64,000 nucleotides of DNA from Kistimonas sp964291505 (lineage in GTDB: Bacteria; Pseudomonadota; Gammaproteobacteria; Pseudomonadales; Endozoicomonadaceae), in NCBI GenBank assembly GCA_964291505.2, contig OZ220199.1, positions 868,001 to 932,000 of the forward strand. Reading direction: 5' to 3'. The notes beneath the pieces were generated by a model. That model was not told the DNA's origin. It did no database searches and saw only the letters and a program-made list of their open reading frames with translations. The number at the start of each line of letters is the position of its first letter. Within the stretch, counting starts at the first letter, position 1. Positions 26,278 to 34,696 of the stretch are shown here, in pieces. The translations under genes were made by a program, and so were the position numbers.

Positions 26278-26341
26278 CGGTTCCACCCGGGCGCATGAAA
26301 CTCCATTATACGACGTAGCTATACAACAATGTGCAAATATC

Positions 26342-26998
26342 ATGATTGACTGGAAAACCATCGACACCGTCCTGTTTGATATGGACGGTACCCTGCTGGA
26401 TCTACACTTCGACAACTACTTCTGGCTGCAGTTTATCCCTGAGAAATACGCCGAAAAGCACAATATCTCCCTGGAAAAAGCCCATGTCGAAGTGGATGTC
26501 TGGATGCAACAGACCATGGGCACCCTGAACTGGTACTGCCTGGATTTCTGGGATAAAACGCTGGGCCTGGAAACTGCTGTACTGAAACAAGAGCTAGTGC
26601 ATCTCATCAGTCTGCGTCCCCATGTAGACGAATTGCTCAGCGCCCTGAAGGCTGCCGGCAAACATATTGTCCTGATCACTAATGCCCATCAGGACAGTCT
26701 TTCCCTGAAAATGGAGCGCATCTCACTGGCGCACTATTTTGACCGCCTGATAACCTCCCACCAATTCGGTTACCCCAAGGAAGACCAGCGTTTCTGGGAA
26801 GCGTTACAGGCCAATGAACCCTTTAACCAGGAACGGACGCTGTTCGTCGACGACAGTATTCCCATACTCCGTTCCGCCCGTGAGTATGGCATCCGTGAGC
26901 TGCTGGCGATTAAGCATCCTGATAGCAAGAAAGGCGCCAAAGATACCGAGGAATTCCCCGCTATCGACCAGTTTACGGAACTATTACCCATTCTCTGA
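26342..26998 (+). CDS. yrfG: GMP/IMP nucleotidase YrfG (HAD family)
   Basis: 218 residues from the ATG at 26342. HAD motif I is DTVLFDMDGTLLDL, motif II is VLITNAHQ, and motif IV is LFVDDSIPIL. The N-terminal segment LHFDNYFWLQFIPEKYAEKH is characteristic of YrfG. It dephosphorylates GMP and IMP. Divergent from nudE with only 64 bp between starts, and 18 bp upstream of hslR. Confidence 0.88.
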   Translation: MIDWKTIDTVLFDMDGTLLDLHFDNYFWLQFIPEKYAEKHNISLEKAHVEVDVWMQQTMGTLNWYCLDFWDKTLGLETAVLKQELVHLISLRPHVDELLSALKAAGKHIVLITNAHQDSLSLKMERISLAHYFDRLITSHQFGYPKEDQRFWEALQANEPFNQERTLFVDDSIPILRSAREYGIRELLAIKHPDSKKGAKDTEEFPAIDQFTELLPIL

Positions 26999-27016
26999 TT
27001 CAAACCTGCAGGACCT

Positions 27017-27424
27017 ATGAAAAACGACGATTCAACAGCAAAAATGCGGCTTGATAAATGGCTGTGGGCCGCCCGTTTCTATAAAACCCGCAGTATCGCC
27101 AAGCAGGCCATCGAAGGTGGCAAGGTGCACGTCAATGGCAGCCGTGCCAAACCCGGGCGTGAACCCCGGTTGGGCGACGAAATCAAACTGCGCCAGGGCT
27201 GGGATGAGAAAACGGTGATCATTCGTGCATTGTCGGATGTGCGTCGTACCGCGACAGAGGCCCAGCAACTGTACGAAGAAACACCGGATAGCATTCGCCT
27301 GCGGGAAGAAGGCGCCGCACAGCGCAAGGCACTGCGGGGCAGCACACCGGTTCCTGAAAAGCGACCGGACAAAAAGCAACGCAGGGATCTGGAGAAACTG
27401 CGTCAGCAAAACCTGGCCGAGTAG
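27017..27424 (+). CDS. hslR: Heat-shock protein 15 (Hsp15), ribosome-associated
   Basis: 135 residues. The S4 RNA-binding domain sits at the N-terminus (MRLDKWLWAARFYKTRSIAKQAI, then GGKVHVNGSRAKPG) and a basic C-terminal tail follows (EKRPDKKQRRDLEKLR). Hsp15 binds 50S subunits that carry a stalled nascent chain and helps recycle them after heat shock. In E. coli hslR is followed directly by hslO. Here hslO lies about 6.3 kb downstream. Confidence 0.92.
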   Translation: MKNDDSTAKMRLDKWLWAARFYKTRSIAKQAIEGGKVHVNGSRAKPGREPRLGDEIKLRQGWDEKTVIIRALSDVRRTATEAQQLYEETPDSIRLREEGAAQRKALRGSTPVPEKRPDKKQRRDLEKLRQQNLAE

Positions 27425-27493
27425 CACTGATTCTCCGCTTTCAGGCCGCTGACCATCCACCAGCGGCCAAACCTCTCTCACAAATACCCAGCA

Positions 27494-27530
27494 AATCCGC
27501 AAGAAGAAACCGCATCAACTTGCGGGTTTT
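27494..27530 (+). terminator. Terminator after hslR
   Basis: Stem CCGCAAG / CTTGCGG (27497-27503 and 27519-27525) followed by GTTTT. Confidence 0.65.
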
Positions 27531-27631
27531 ACGAATCATCATCTAGGCTGCAGACACCGAAACAAACTGACTACTCACACCACGGCGAAGCCTTACCTGC
27601 TCTCGTCTGGCAGTGCTCAGAGACGTGCCCT

Positions 27632-29215
27632 ATGCCTACCACACCATCCGATTCTGGAAGGGGTTCTCCCCACTCTCAGCCGATGATCCGCACGTCCTCT
27701 CTCTCCCTGCTGGAGCGTATTGGCAAGAAGATCCCTGACCCTGTCATTATTTTTCTGGGGTTGTACGTGATCTGTCTGCTGGCGTCTGTTTCATTGGCAG
27801 GAAAGGAGTTCACCACCCCCAGCGCCACCGGGAGTGATATTACCCACAGCATCCGAAACATGCTGGAACTGGACAATATTCGCTGGATGTTTGATAACGC
27901 CCTGCTGCAGAACTGGCTGACCTTCGGTCACGGAATTCTCGGCGTAATTCTGATTGTCATGATGGGCGTCGGTATCGCCGAAAAATCGGGATTATTAACG
28001 GCTCTGATCAAAAAATCCGGCCTGCATATCAGCGAAAAATGGCTGCCGCTGCTATTGGTTTTCTTTGGCATTATGAGCAGCATTGCCACCGATGCAGGCT
28101 ACTTGGTGCTCATTCCTTTGGCCGGATTACTCTATGCGGGGCTTGGCAAGAATCCCATTATCGGGATGGCGGCGGCCTTTGCCGGCGTATCTGCGGGTTT
28201 CAGTGCCAACCTGATTCCGGCTACCCCCATCGATGTCATTATCGGTGCCAATGCCCGCATTTTCGCTCAGGCTCAGAATGTCCCGTTCACACGCCACGAT
28301 GGTCAGCCGCTGACGCCTGCCACCATGCATTACTATTTCATTCTGGTATCAACCGGTGTGCTGTCGGTGGCCGGCGCAATCGTCACGGCGCGTTTCGTGA
28401 CGCCGAAACTGAAAGACACGCCCTGGTCATTACCGGACGACCTCAAAATCGATAATTTCTCCCTCAGTGATGCTGAAGAACGTGGCCTCAAAGCCTCATT
28501 TTTTGGGCTGCTCGGCGCTCTGGCGTTCATTGCCTGGCTGGCGCTTTATCCCCTGGCACCCTATACCGATGCATCCGGAAACCGCGTCGTCCCCTATCTG
28601 GATAATGTGATTCTGTTGATTACGCTGGTCTTTACCATTACCGGTATTGTATTTGGCACCGCCTCGGGCAAGTTCCACTCTGTGGCCAATGTCGTCCAGG
28701 CCATGGTCAAACAGATGGATGCCATGGGCTATATCCTGGTACTGACGTTCTTCTGTTATAACTTTCTCTCTCTGCTCAGCTATTCGGGCATGGGCACATG
28801 GATCACCTGGCTGGGCGCCAGCCTGCTGAATTCGCTGGGTTTGCAGTCCTTTCCGGTGTTACTGATCATCGGCTTCATCATTACGACAGCATTTATCAAT
28901 ATTTTCGTGGGGGGCCTGACCTCCAAATGGATGCTGCTTGGCCCCATCTTTGTTCCCATGCTGTACCAGGTGAACAATCAGATGACCCCGGATATTGTCG
29001 CAGCCGCCTTTCGGGTCGCTGATTCATCCACCAACATCATTACCCCGATGATGACCTATGCAGGCGTGATCCTCGCCTTCATCCGCAAGTATTCACCAGA
29101 ATTCAGCATGGGCGATCTTATTGGCCTGATGTTGCCCTATTCGGTCTGCTTCCTGACCATCTGGACCCTTCTGCTCATCCTGTTTTTTGAGCTGGGTATT
29201 CCGCTGGGGTTTTGA
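27632..29215 (+). CDS. AbgT-family transporter
   Basis: 527 residues with many hydrophobic helices. Family marks are FLGLYVICLLAS near the N-terminus, GVSAGFSANLIPATPIDVI and the C-terminal DSSTNIITPMMTYAG. AbgT proteins carry p-aminobenzoyl-glutamate; members such as MtrF and YdaH also export sulphonamides. The N-terminal 25 residues (MPTTPSDSGRGSPHSQ) are polar and could be partly untranslated, with M18 as an alternative start. It stands alone, with a terminator upstream and a 148-bp gap to the reductase gene. Confidence 0.88.
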   Translation: MPTTPSDSGRGSPHSQPMIRTSSLSLLERIGKKIPDPVIIFLGLYVICLLASVSLAGKEFTTPSATGSDITHSIRNMLELDNIRWMFDNALLQNWLTFGHGILGVILIVMMGVGIAEKSGLLTALIKKSGLHISEKWLPLLLVFFGIMSSIATDAGYLVLIPLAGLLYAGLGKNPIIGMAAAFAGVSAGFSANLIPATPIDVIIGANARIFAQAQNVPFTRHDGQPLTPATMHYYFILVSTGVLSVAGAIVTARFVTPKLKDTPWSLPDDLKIDNFSLSDAEERGLKASFFGLLGALAFIAWLALYPLAPYTDASGNRVVPYLDNVILLITLVFTITGIVFGTASGKFHSVANVVQAMVKQMDAMGYILVLTFFCYNFLSLLSYSGMGTWITWLGASLLNSLGLQSFPVLLIIGFIITTAFINIFVGGLTSKWMLLGPIFVPMLYQVNNQMTPDIVAAAFRVADSSTNIITPMMTYAGVILAFIRKYSPEFSMGDLIGLMLPYSVCFLTIWTLLLILFFELGIPLGF

Positions 29216-29320
29216 ATGGGCTCCCTGAATTTTACATATCGCTTATTGCACGCAACCCTTCGGACACTCCCTATCCTGATGCTGATCAACACATCTTAGA
29301 TAAGGGAGTGGTATTAACTC

Positions 29321-29359
29321 TCCTCGAAGAATCAATGCTTAATAATCCCCCTTCGAGGA
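29321..29359 (+). promoter_or_regulatory. Leader hairpin that encloses the ribosome binding site of the reductase gene
   Basis: A 9-bp inverted repeat TCCTCGAAG (29321-29329) / CTTCGAGGA (29351-29359) with a 21-nt loop. The right arm contains the GAGGA Shine-Dalgarno sequence, 4 bp before the ATG at 29364. If it forms, translation of the downstream gene would be blocked until the stem opens. Confidence 0.45.
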
Positions 29360-29363
29360 AGTA

Positions 29364-31403
29364 ATGCAGACAACAACCCCTGCCAACGTGGCGCGTATCG
29401 GTGGAGAAACCTGCTTCATCACCGGTGGTACCGGTTTCATTGGCCGTTTTCTGGTAGAAAAGTTACTGGCCCGGGGCGCCAACATCCACCTTCTAATCCG
29501 TGAAGGCGAGCAGGCCCAGGTAGACCTGCTGATCAATCACTGGAATGTTGCACCAAACCGGGTTCATACACTAATCGGCGACATTACCCAACCCAAGCTG
29601 GGGCTGAGCGACGAACAGATTGCGACACTCAAGGGCAAAGGGGAGATTGACCACTTCTTCCATCTGGCCGCCATTTACGACATCAATGCGGATGAAGAGA
29701 GCCAGATCCACGCCAATGTGGAAGGTACACGTCATGCGATGGCCTGTGCTGAAACCCTGAAAGCAAAATGCTTCCACTACACCAGTTCCATTGCTGTGGC
29801 AGGACTGTATGACGGCACATTTACGGAAGACATGCTGGAAGAAGCCGGTCCGCTGAATAACCCCTACCTGAAAACCAAGCATCAGGCTGAGCGGGTGATT
29901 CGCAATGACTGCACCATTCCATGGCGTATTTACCGTCCCGCCATGGTCATCGGCCATTCAAGAACCGGTGAAATCAACAAGGTTGACGGTCCTTACTACC
30001 TGTTCAATGCCATCCGCAAGATGCGTAACTCCCTGCCCCAGTGGTTGCCCATCATTGGCCTGGAAGGCGGCTGGCTGAACATGGTGCCCGTGGATTACCT
30101 CGTGGACAGTATTGATCATATTGCCCATCGGGAAGGTTTTGATAACCAGTGTTTCCACATCACCGATCCAAACCCGCAACGGCTGGGAGAACTGCTTAAT
30201 ATCTTTGCTTCCGCCGGTGGCGCACCGCGTATGGCACTGCGGGTAGATTCCAGTTTCGTGAGTCCATTCGTGTCCATGCTGCTCAAGAGCCTGTACCGGA
30301 TGCCAGCCATCACCAAGGTTTCCCAGGCCGTACTCCGCGACCTGAAGATACCGGATGCCGCACTGGATTTCCTGCATTATCCCACCCACTTTGATCGTAC
30401 CAACACCGATGCAGCCCTTGAAGGCAGCAACATTCGTTTGCCGGTTCTGCGTGAATATGCCCGGGTTATCTGGGACTACTGGGAAAATCACCTGAACGAA
30501 GAACGCCTGACCACCGAAAACATCGACAAGGCTGTAGCAGATAAAGCGATTCTGATCACCGGCGCCGGCTCCGGTATTGGGCGTGCCACTGCGGAACGAC
30601 TGGCCACCACGTCAGCCCGTCTGGTACTGGTTGACCGTGATGAGGAATCACTGGCCGAGGTTGCCCGGGTCATCAGGGAGCAGGACGGACGTGTCTGGAC
30701 CTGGACCGCCGATCTGACCGACACCCAACAGTGCGATAGCATGATCCAGCAGATCAACGAGGAACTGGGCGGGATTGATATTCTGGTCAACAATGCCGGT
30801 CGTTCCATCCGACGCTCCGTGAACAACAGCTACGACCGTTTCCACGATTTCGAACGCTGCATGGATATCAACTATTTCGGTGCCATGCGCATGATCATGG
30901 GCTTCCTGCCCGGGATGGAAAACCAGCAGTGCGGTCAGGTCATCAACATCTCATCCATCGGTGTTCTGGCGGGCAGTCCACGGTTCTCGGCCTATGTCGC
31001 CTCCAAGGCCGCACTGGATGCCTTTACCCGCTGCGCATCCAGCGAATTGGCGGACAAAGGGGTGAAGTTCACCACGATTAACATGCCGCTAGTGCGCACC
31101 CCAATGATTGCACCGACCAAGATGTATGAATCTGTCCCCACCCTGACGCCCGATGAAGCCGCCGGCCTGATCATCAAGGCTATGGTGCGCAAACCCAAGC
31201 GGATTGCCACCCGGATGGGATTGATGGGGCTGGCACTCCACGAAACCATGCCCGTACTGAGCGAGCTGCTGATGAACGCCAGTTTCAATATGTTCCCGGA
31301 ATCAGCCGCCGCACAAGGCAAGAAAGAAGAAGGGAGCAATACGCAGCGTCCATCGGCTGAACAAAAGTTACTCGTCAACCTGCTGAAAGGTGTTCACTGG
31401 TAA
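29364..31403 (+). CDS. Bifunctional alcohol-forming fatty acyl-CoA reductase (two SDR modules)
   Basis: 679 residues. The N-terminal extended SDR (about 10-370) has FITGGTGFIGRF for NADPH and the YLKTK active-site motif. The C-terminal classical SDR (about 390-650) has LITGAGSGIGRA, VINISSIGVL and YVASK. The two-domain layout and many segments (VDGPYYLFN, WLPIIGLEGG, NNAGRSIRRS, DRFHDFER, TFTTINMPLV-like) match the Marinobacter 661-residue fatty acyl-CoA reductase, which reduces acyl-CoA through the aldehyde to a fatty alcohol for wax esters. No wax-ester synthase is in this window. The start has GAGGA 4 bp upstream. Confidence 0.85.
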   Translation: MQTTTPANVARIGGETCFITGGTGFIGRFLVEKLLARGANIHLLIREGEQAQVDLLINHWNVAPNRVHTLIGDITQPKLGLSDEQIATLKGKGEIDHFFHLAAIYDINADEESQIHANVEGTRHAMACAETLKAKCFHYTSSIAVAGLYDGTFTEDMLEEAGPLNNPYLKTKHQAERVIRNDCTIPWRIYRPAMVIGHSRTGEINKVDGPYYLFNAIRKMRNSLPQWLPIIGLEGGWLNMVPVDYLVDSIDHIAHREGFDNQCFHITDPNPQRLGELLNIFASAGGAPRMALRVDSSFVSPFVSMLLKSLYRMPAITKVSQAVLRDLKIPDAALDFLHYPTHFDRTNTDAALEGSNIRLPVLREYARVIWDYWENHLNEERLTTENIDKAVADKAILITGAGSGIGRATAERLATTSARLVLVDRDEESLAEVARVIREQDGRVWTWTADLTDTQQCDSMIQQINEELGGIDILVNNAGRSIRRSVNNSYDRFHDFERCMDINYFGAMRMIMGFLPGMENQQCGQVINISSIGVLAGSPRFSAYVASKAALDAFTRCASSELADKGVKFTTINMPLVRTPMIAPTKMYESVPTLTPDEAAGLIIKAMVRKPKRIATRMGLMGLALHETMPVLSELLMNASFNMFPESAAAQGKKEEGSNTQRPSAEQKLLVNLLKGVHW

Positions 31404-31440
31404 TCCACACGCTATAACACCATTGACTGGAAAACCAAAA

Positions 31441-31464
31441 GCCAGTGCCCTGTTGGGCACTGGC
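31441..31464. terminator. Terminator between convergent reductase and hydrolase genes
   Basis: Perfect 10-bp stem GCCAGTGCCC / GGGCACTGGC with loop TGTT. On the minus strand it is followed by TTTTGGTTTTCC, so it ends the hydrolase transcript best and may serve both. Confidence 0.78.
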
Positions 31465-31502
31465 CTATCAAGCATGCTTCCTGCACCTACGATGATCAGC
31501 GA

Positions 31503-32474
31503 TCACTGGCTTGCGGAAATACCTGAAGGTTGTTTCTCGACAAACGCGAGGAATGCCTCAGCCACGGCGGAAGGATCTTCGATCATGGGCAAATGACCAA
31601 TCTCTTCAAAGATCACCGCTTCTGTCGTTGGCATATATTTCTGCATTTCACTGACACTGGAGACATCCAGTACCCGGTCATCTTCTCCCCAGATAATCAG
31701 TGACGGTGTGGTGATGGCCGCCAACCACTCTGATTGTGGAATGCCTTCCAGACGCTCATCCCGTGAGCGCAGCAGGTCATCAAATATTTTCTCGTTTACC
31801 GGTTCACGCGCCAGTGCCTGCTCTTCTAATACAGACGTAATAGGCCAGGGAATGAACGGGCGATCCGTCATCACAAATGACAGGAGTTTCTCCATATCAC
31901 CGGGCTGATTCACAATCAGAGGGTTTTCACCCTGCTCCAGCAAATGCTGAAACTCACTGGCATTAGGTGGCTCGACACCACCATTATCCAGCAACACCAG
32001 TGAATTAAGGACGTCAGGCTGGATTCTCGCCAATTCCATGCCGATCCAGCCTCCCATGGAGTTCCCCATGTAGTGAACCTGGCCCAGCTCCAATGTCTGG
32101 ATAAAGTCAGCGACACGCTGAGCCTGAGCCGGCATGCGGTAATCCAGTTCCAACGGTGCACTGCTATCACCATGGCCGGGAAGATCCAGTGCGATGATGC
32201 GATACTGGTTCTCCAGTTTTCCTGCCAGTCTGACCCAGTTGTCTTTGTTGGCGCCAAATCCGTGCACCATCAGGATGGTTTCACCGTTAGGATTGCCACC
32301 TTCCAGATAAGCCACTGTCAGGTTATCCATAACTACTTCAGCAGGTGCCAACCCCGCACGCTGACGTTCCAGGGACATGGCCGTCTGATAGAGATCATGC
32401 CGGGTACAGGCCGTTAACAACAGCAAACTGAGTAGAAAGGGAATACCAAACAGCGTTTTCAGGCGTATCGTCAT
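31503..32474 (-). CDS. Alpha/beta-hydrolase lipoprotein
   Basis: 323 residues. The N-terminal lipoprotein signal ends in LLTAC, with the lipidated cysteine at residue 23. Hydrolase marks are MVHGFGANKDNW (oxyanion region), nucleophile elbow GNSMGG, acid WGEDDRVL, and histidine GHLPMIE. It is probably an envelope-anchored esterase or lipase. The nearby fatty acyl-CoA reductase hints at lipid metabolism, but the two genes are convergent and separately terminated. The substrate is unknown. Confidence 0.85.
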   Translation of the reverse strand: MTIRLKTLFGIPFLLSLLLLTACTRHDLYQTAMSLERQRAGLAPAEVVMDNLTVAYLEGGNPNGETILMVHGFGANKDNWVRLAGKLENQYRIIALDLPGHGDSSAPLELDYRMPAQAQRVADFIQTLELGQVHYMGNSMGGWIGMELARIQPDVLNSLVLLDNGGVEPPNASEFQHLLEQGENPLIVNQPGDMEKLLSFVMTDRPFIPWPITSVLEEQALAREPVNEKIFDDLLRSRDERLEGIPQSEWLAAITTPSLIIWGEDDRVLDVSSVSEMQKYMPTTEAVIFEEIGHLPMIEDPSAVAEAFLAFVEKQPSGISASQ

Positions 32475-32533
32475 GGGTATCCAACCTCTTATTGTTATTG
32501 GGTGAAATATTGACCAGCCAGATAGAAAGCAGA

Positions 32534-32557
32534 AAGCCGGCCTATATTAACCGGCTT
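32534..32557 (-). terminator. Terminator of the proline-rich secreted protein gene
   Basis: Stem AAGCCGG / CCGGCTT with a 10-nt loop. On the minus strand it is followed by a T-rich run (TTTCTGCTTTCT). Confidence 0.65.
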
Positions 32558-32578
32558 GGCGCAAAGTTGATAACACCA

Positions 32579-33463
32579 TTACGAAAACGGGGAATGATGT
32601 GACGGAAAGGAAACACCGTCAGAATTGAACTCCGGTTTGTCTGCCGGCTTATCCAGTTTCGGAGAGGATGAGAAAGGGGACTGCTTGCTGTCTTCAGGAA
32701 AGACACCTTGTGGTTCTGGCAACGGTGAACTTTTGGGCAGCGGAGGCTTAGGAATCGGCGTGAAAGGAATATGCAACTGCTGTGGCGAATGGTAAGGCAT
32801 GGGGTGTGCGGGCATTCCGCCCACAAAATTTCTTGATTCTCTTCCTCGCCAGACCACCGTCCGCTCTACCCCATCCTCTCCTCGCCATGTGGCGGACTGC
32901 TTTCGACCGCCACCTTCAGTCGATGTCTGCCCTAGGGCCCAAGTGACAGGGATACTCACCGCAGAGACCGTAAAGACATATGACTGGTTTTGATCAACAT
33001 CCAGCTGCCCATCCATCAGCAAAGGCAGCTCCATGACTGAATCCTGCCCCGTATTCTGAATCATCAGATTCGCGCTGATCATTGCCTGACGTTCATCAGT
33101 TCCCTGCAACATCAGGGGTGCCACCATGCTCAACCGGGTGTTGTCATTGAGTACAAACAGATCATCCATACTGCTGTCAGACAATTCTGTAATCATGCGA
33201 TGATTGAGTGCAGCAGAAATCGTTTTTACGGTTTCACCGGCAACCGAATCCAGCCCTGCCATCGTGGCAGATGAAAAGCGGATCACCAGACGCCCTTCCA
33301 GCGCTTCCAGATCATCCTGTCGGATGCGCTTCTGGTTCAGACCATCACTCGATGCAACCGCCGCCGACAATCCGGCAAGTCCAGCCCAGAACATAACCAA
33401 AACAACCAGGCAACATCGCCTCAAACCGGAACAACGCACGGCTGGAGAAACATCAAACCGCAT
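32579..33463 (-). CDS. Secreted protein with proline-rich C-terminus, unknown function
   Basis: 294 residues. A signal peptide (CCLVVLVMFWAGLAGLSAAVAS, about residues 17-39) is followed by a beta-rich domain of about 160 residues, including RLVIRFSSATMAGLDSVAG and RQAMISANLMIQNTG. After about residue 215 the sequence is low-complexity, rich in Pro, Ser and His (FTPIPKPPLPKSSPLPEP). I recognise no family. The proline-rich tail could span the periplasm or be surface-exposed. It lies 104 bp upstream of the lipoprotein gene, separated by a terminator. Confidence 0.6.
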   Translation of the reverse strand: MRFDVSPAVRCSGLRRCCLVVLVMFWAGLAGLSAAVASSDGLNQKRIRQDDLEALEGRLVIRFSSATMAGLDSVAGETVKTISAALNHRMITELSDSSMDDLFVLNDNTRLSMVAPLMLQGTDERQAMISANLMIQNTGQDSVMELPLLMDGQLDVDQNQSYVFTVSAVSIPVTWALGQTSTEGGGRKQSATWRGEDGVERTVVWRGRESRNFVGGMPAHPMPYHSPQQLHIPFTPIPKPPLPKSSPLPEPQGVFPEDSKQSPFSSSPKLDKPADKPEFNSDGVSFPSHHSPFS

Positions 33464-33709
33464 GACAACACCCTCTCCAAAATACAGCCAACCTCAGGCG
33501 TTGGAGTGTAGTACATGGAATCACCGTACATGGAAGAATCCTCCCATTACAGCCCTACAAGCCCTGTCAGCTCACGGACGTTTACCGTAAGTGATGATCC
33601 GGACAGTTGGCGTTATACTCTCCCGCACCACTGGGAAGACTGACATCAGACTTGAAGTTGCCACCAGTCGCCACCAGATTACTGTTTTTTCTTGGAACAC
33701 ACTGCGTTA

Positions 33710-34591
33710 ATGACTATCCCGGATACAGCACAGCGCTTCCTTTTCGAAAACACCGATATTCGCGGTGAACGCGTCGGACTCAGCAGCAGCCTCCAGGCAG
33801 CCTTTGAACCCCATGCCTACCCGCTGGCCATTCGTCGCCTGCTGGGTGAAATTGCGGCAGCGGCCGTCTTGCTGAGCACAACCTTGAAGTTCCAGGGCAC
33901 CATGAGCCTGCAGGCACGCTCCAATGGGCCGGTTTCCGTGCTGATGGTTGAATGCACCGACCAGCGCACGTTCCGCGCCATCGCCCGCTGGAAAGAAGAA
34001 CCGGCTGATAATGCAGACCTTCAGACGCTGTTACCCGACGGCCAGCTGGTCATTACGGTAGATCCGGTTAAGGGCAAGCGCTATCAGGGCATCGTGCCGC
34101 TGGAGAATCCCACACTGGCGCACTGCTTTGCCCAGTATTTCCAGCAGTCTGAACAGCTGCCCACCAGCGTCTGGCTGGCCTCTGATGGCAACAGTGCCAG
34201 CGGCTTTCTGCTGCAGGCACTGCCAGCAACGGTAGAAAAGGACGAAAAGGTTCGCGAAGAGCGCTGGTCACACCTGACCACCCTGGCGCATACCCTGACA
34301 GACGAAGAATTGCTGTCAGTGGAAACGGAGACGCTGCTGCACCGCCTGTTCCACGAAGAGGATATCCGTCTGTTTGACGCCGAACCGGTCAGCTACCGTT
34401 GCACCTGTTCCCGTGAGCGCACGGCTACCGCCCTGCAGACCGTTGATCGTCAGGAGCTGGAAGATATTCTGGCGGAACAGGGTGAAGTCAATATGGATTG
34501 CCAGTTCTGCAACACCCGTTACAGCTTCTCGGCTGATGAAGTGGCGGACCTGCTGGCACCCAGCCAAACCAGCCCGCGAACATTGCACTGA
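33710..34591 (+). CDS. hslO: Redox-regulated chaperone Hsp33
   Basis: 293 residues from the ATG at 33710; a TTG at 33692 is in frame. The N-terminal segment RFLFENTDIRGERV matches the family. The C-terminal zinc/redox switch carries CTCS and CQFC, giving the CxC-CxxC set. When oxidised, the cysteines release zinc and the protein becomes an ATP-independent holdase. In enteric bacteria hslO follows hslR directly; here it is preceded by a 246-bp gap with no hslR next to it. Confidence 0.92.
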   Translation: MTIPDTAQRFLFENTDIRGERVGLSSSLQAAFEPHAYPLAIRRLLGEIAAAAVLLSTTLKFQGTMSLQARSNGPVSVLMVECTDQRTFRAIARWKEEPADNADLQTLLPDGQLVITVDPVKGKRYQGIVPLENPTLAHCFAQYFQQSEQLPTSVWLASDGNSASGFLLQALPATVEKDEKVREERWSHLTTLAHTLTDEELLSVETETLLHRLFHEEDIRLFDAEPVSYRCTCSRERTATALQTVDRQELEDILAEQGEVNMDCQFCNTRYSFSADEVADLLAPSQTSPRTLH

Positions 34592-34654
34592 TCCCCGGTC
34601 ACGGGATCACTGACAGAACAGCAAGGGGTGAACGACGTCAGCTATCGACTGGCG

Positions 34655-34660
34655 TATAAT
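34655..34660 (+). promoter_or_regulatory. -10 element of tex
   Basis: TATAAT lies 37 bp before the tex start codon, with no good -35 match at standard spacing. Confidence 0.45.
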
Positions 34661-34696
34661 CCCCTTTTTTATTCGGATGTAGCCAAAGAGTACCCC

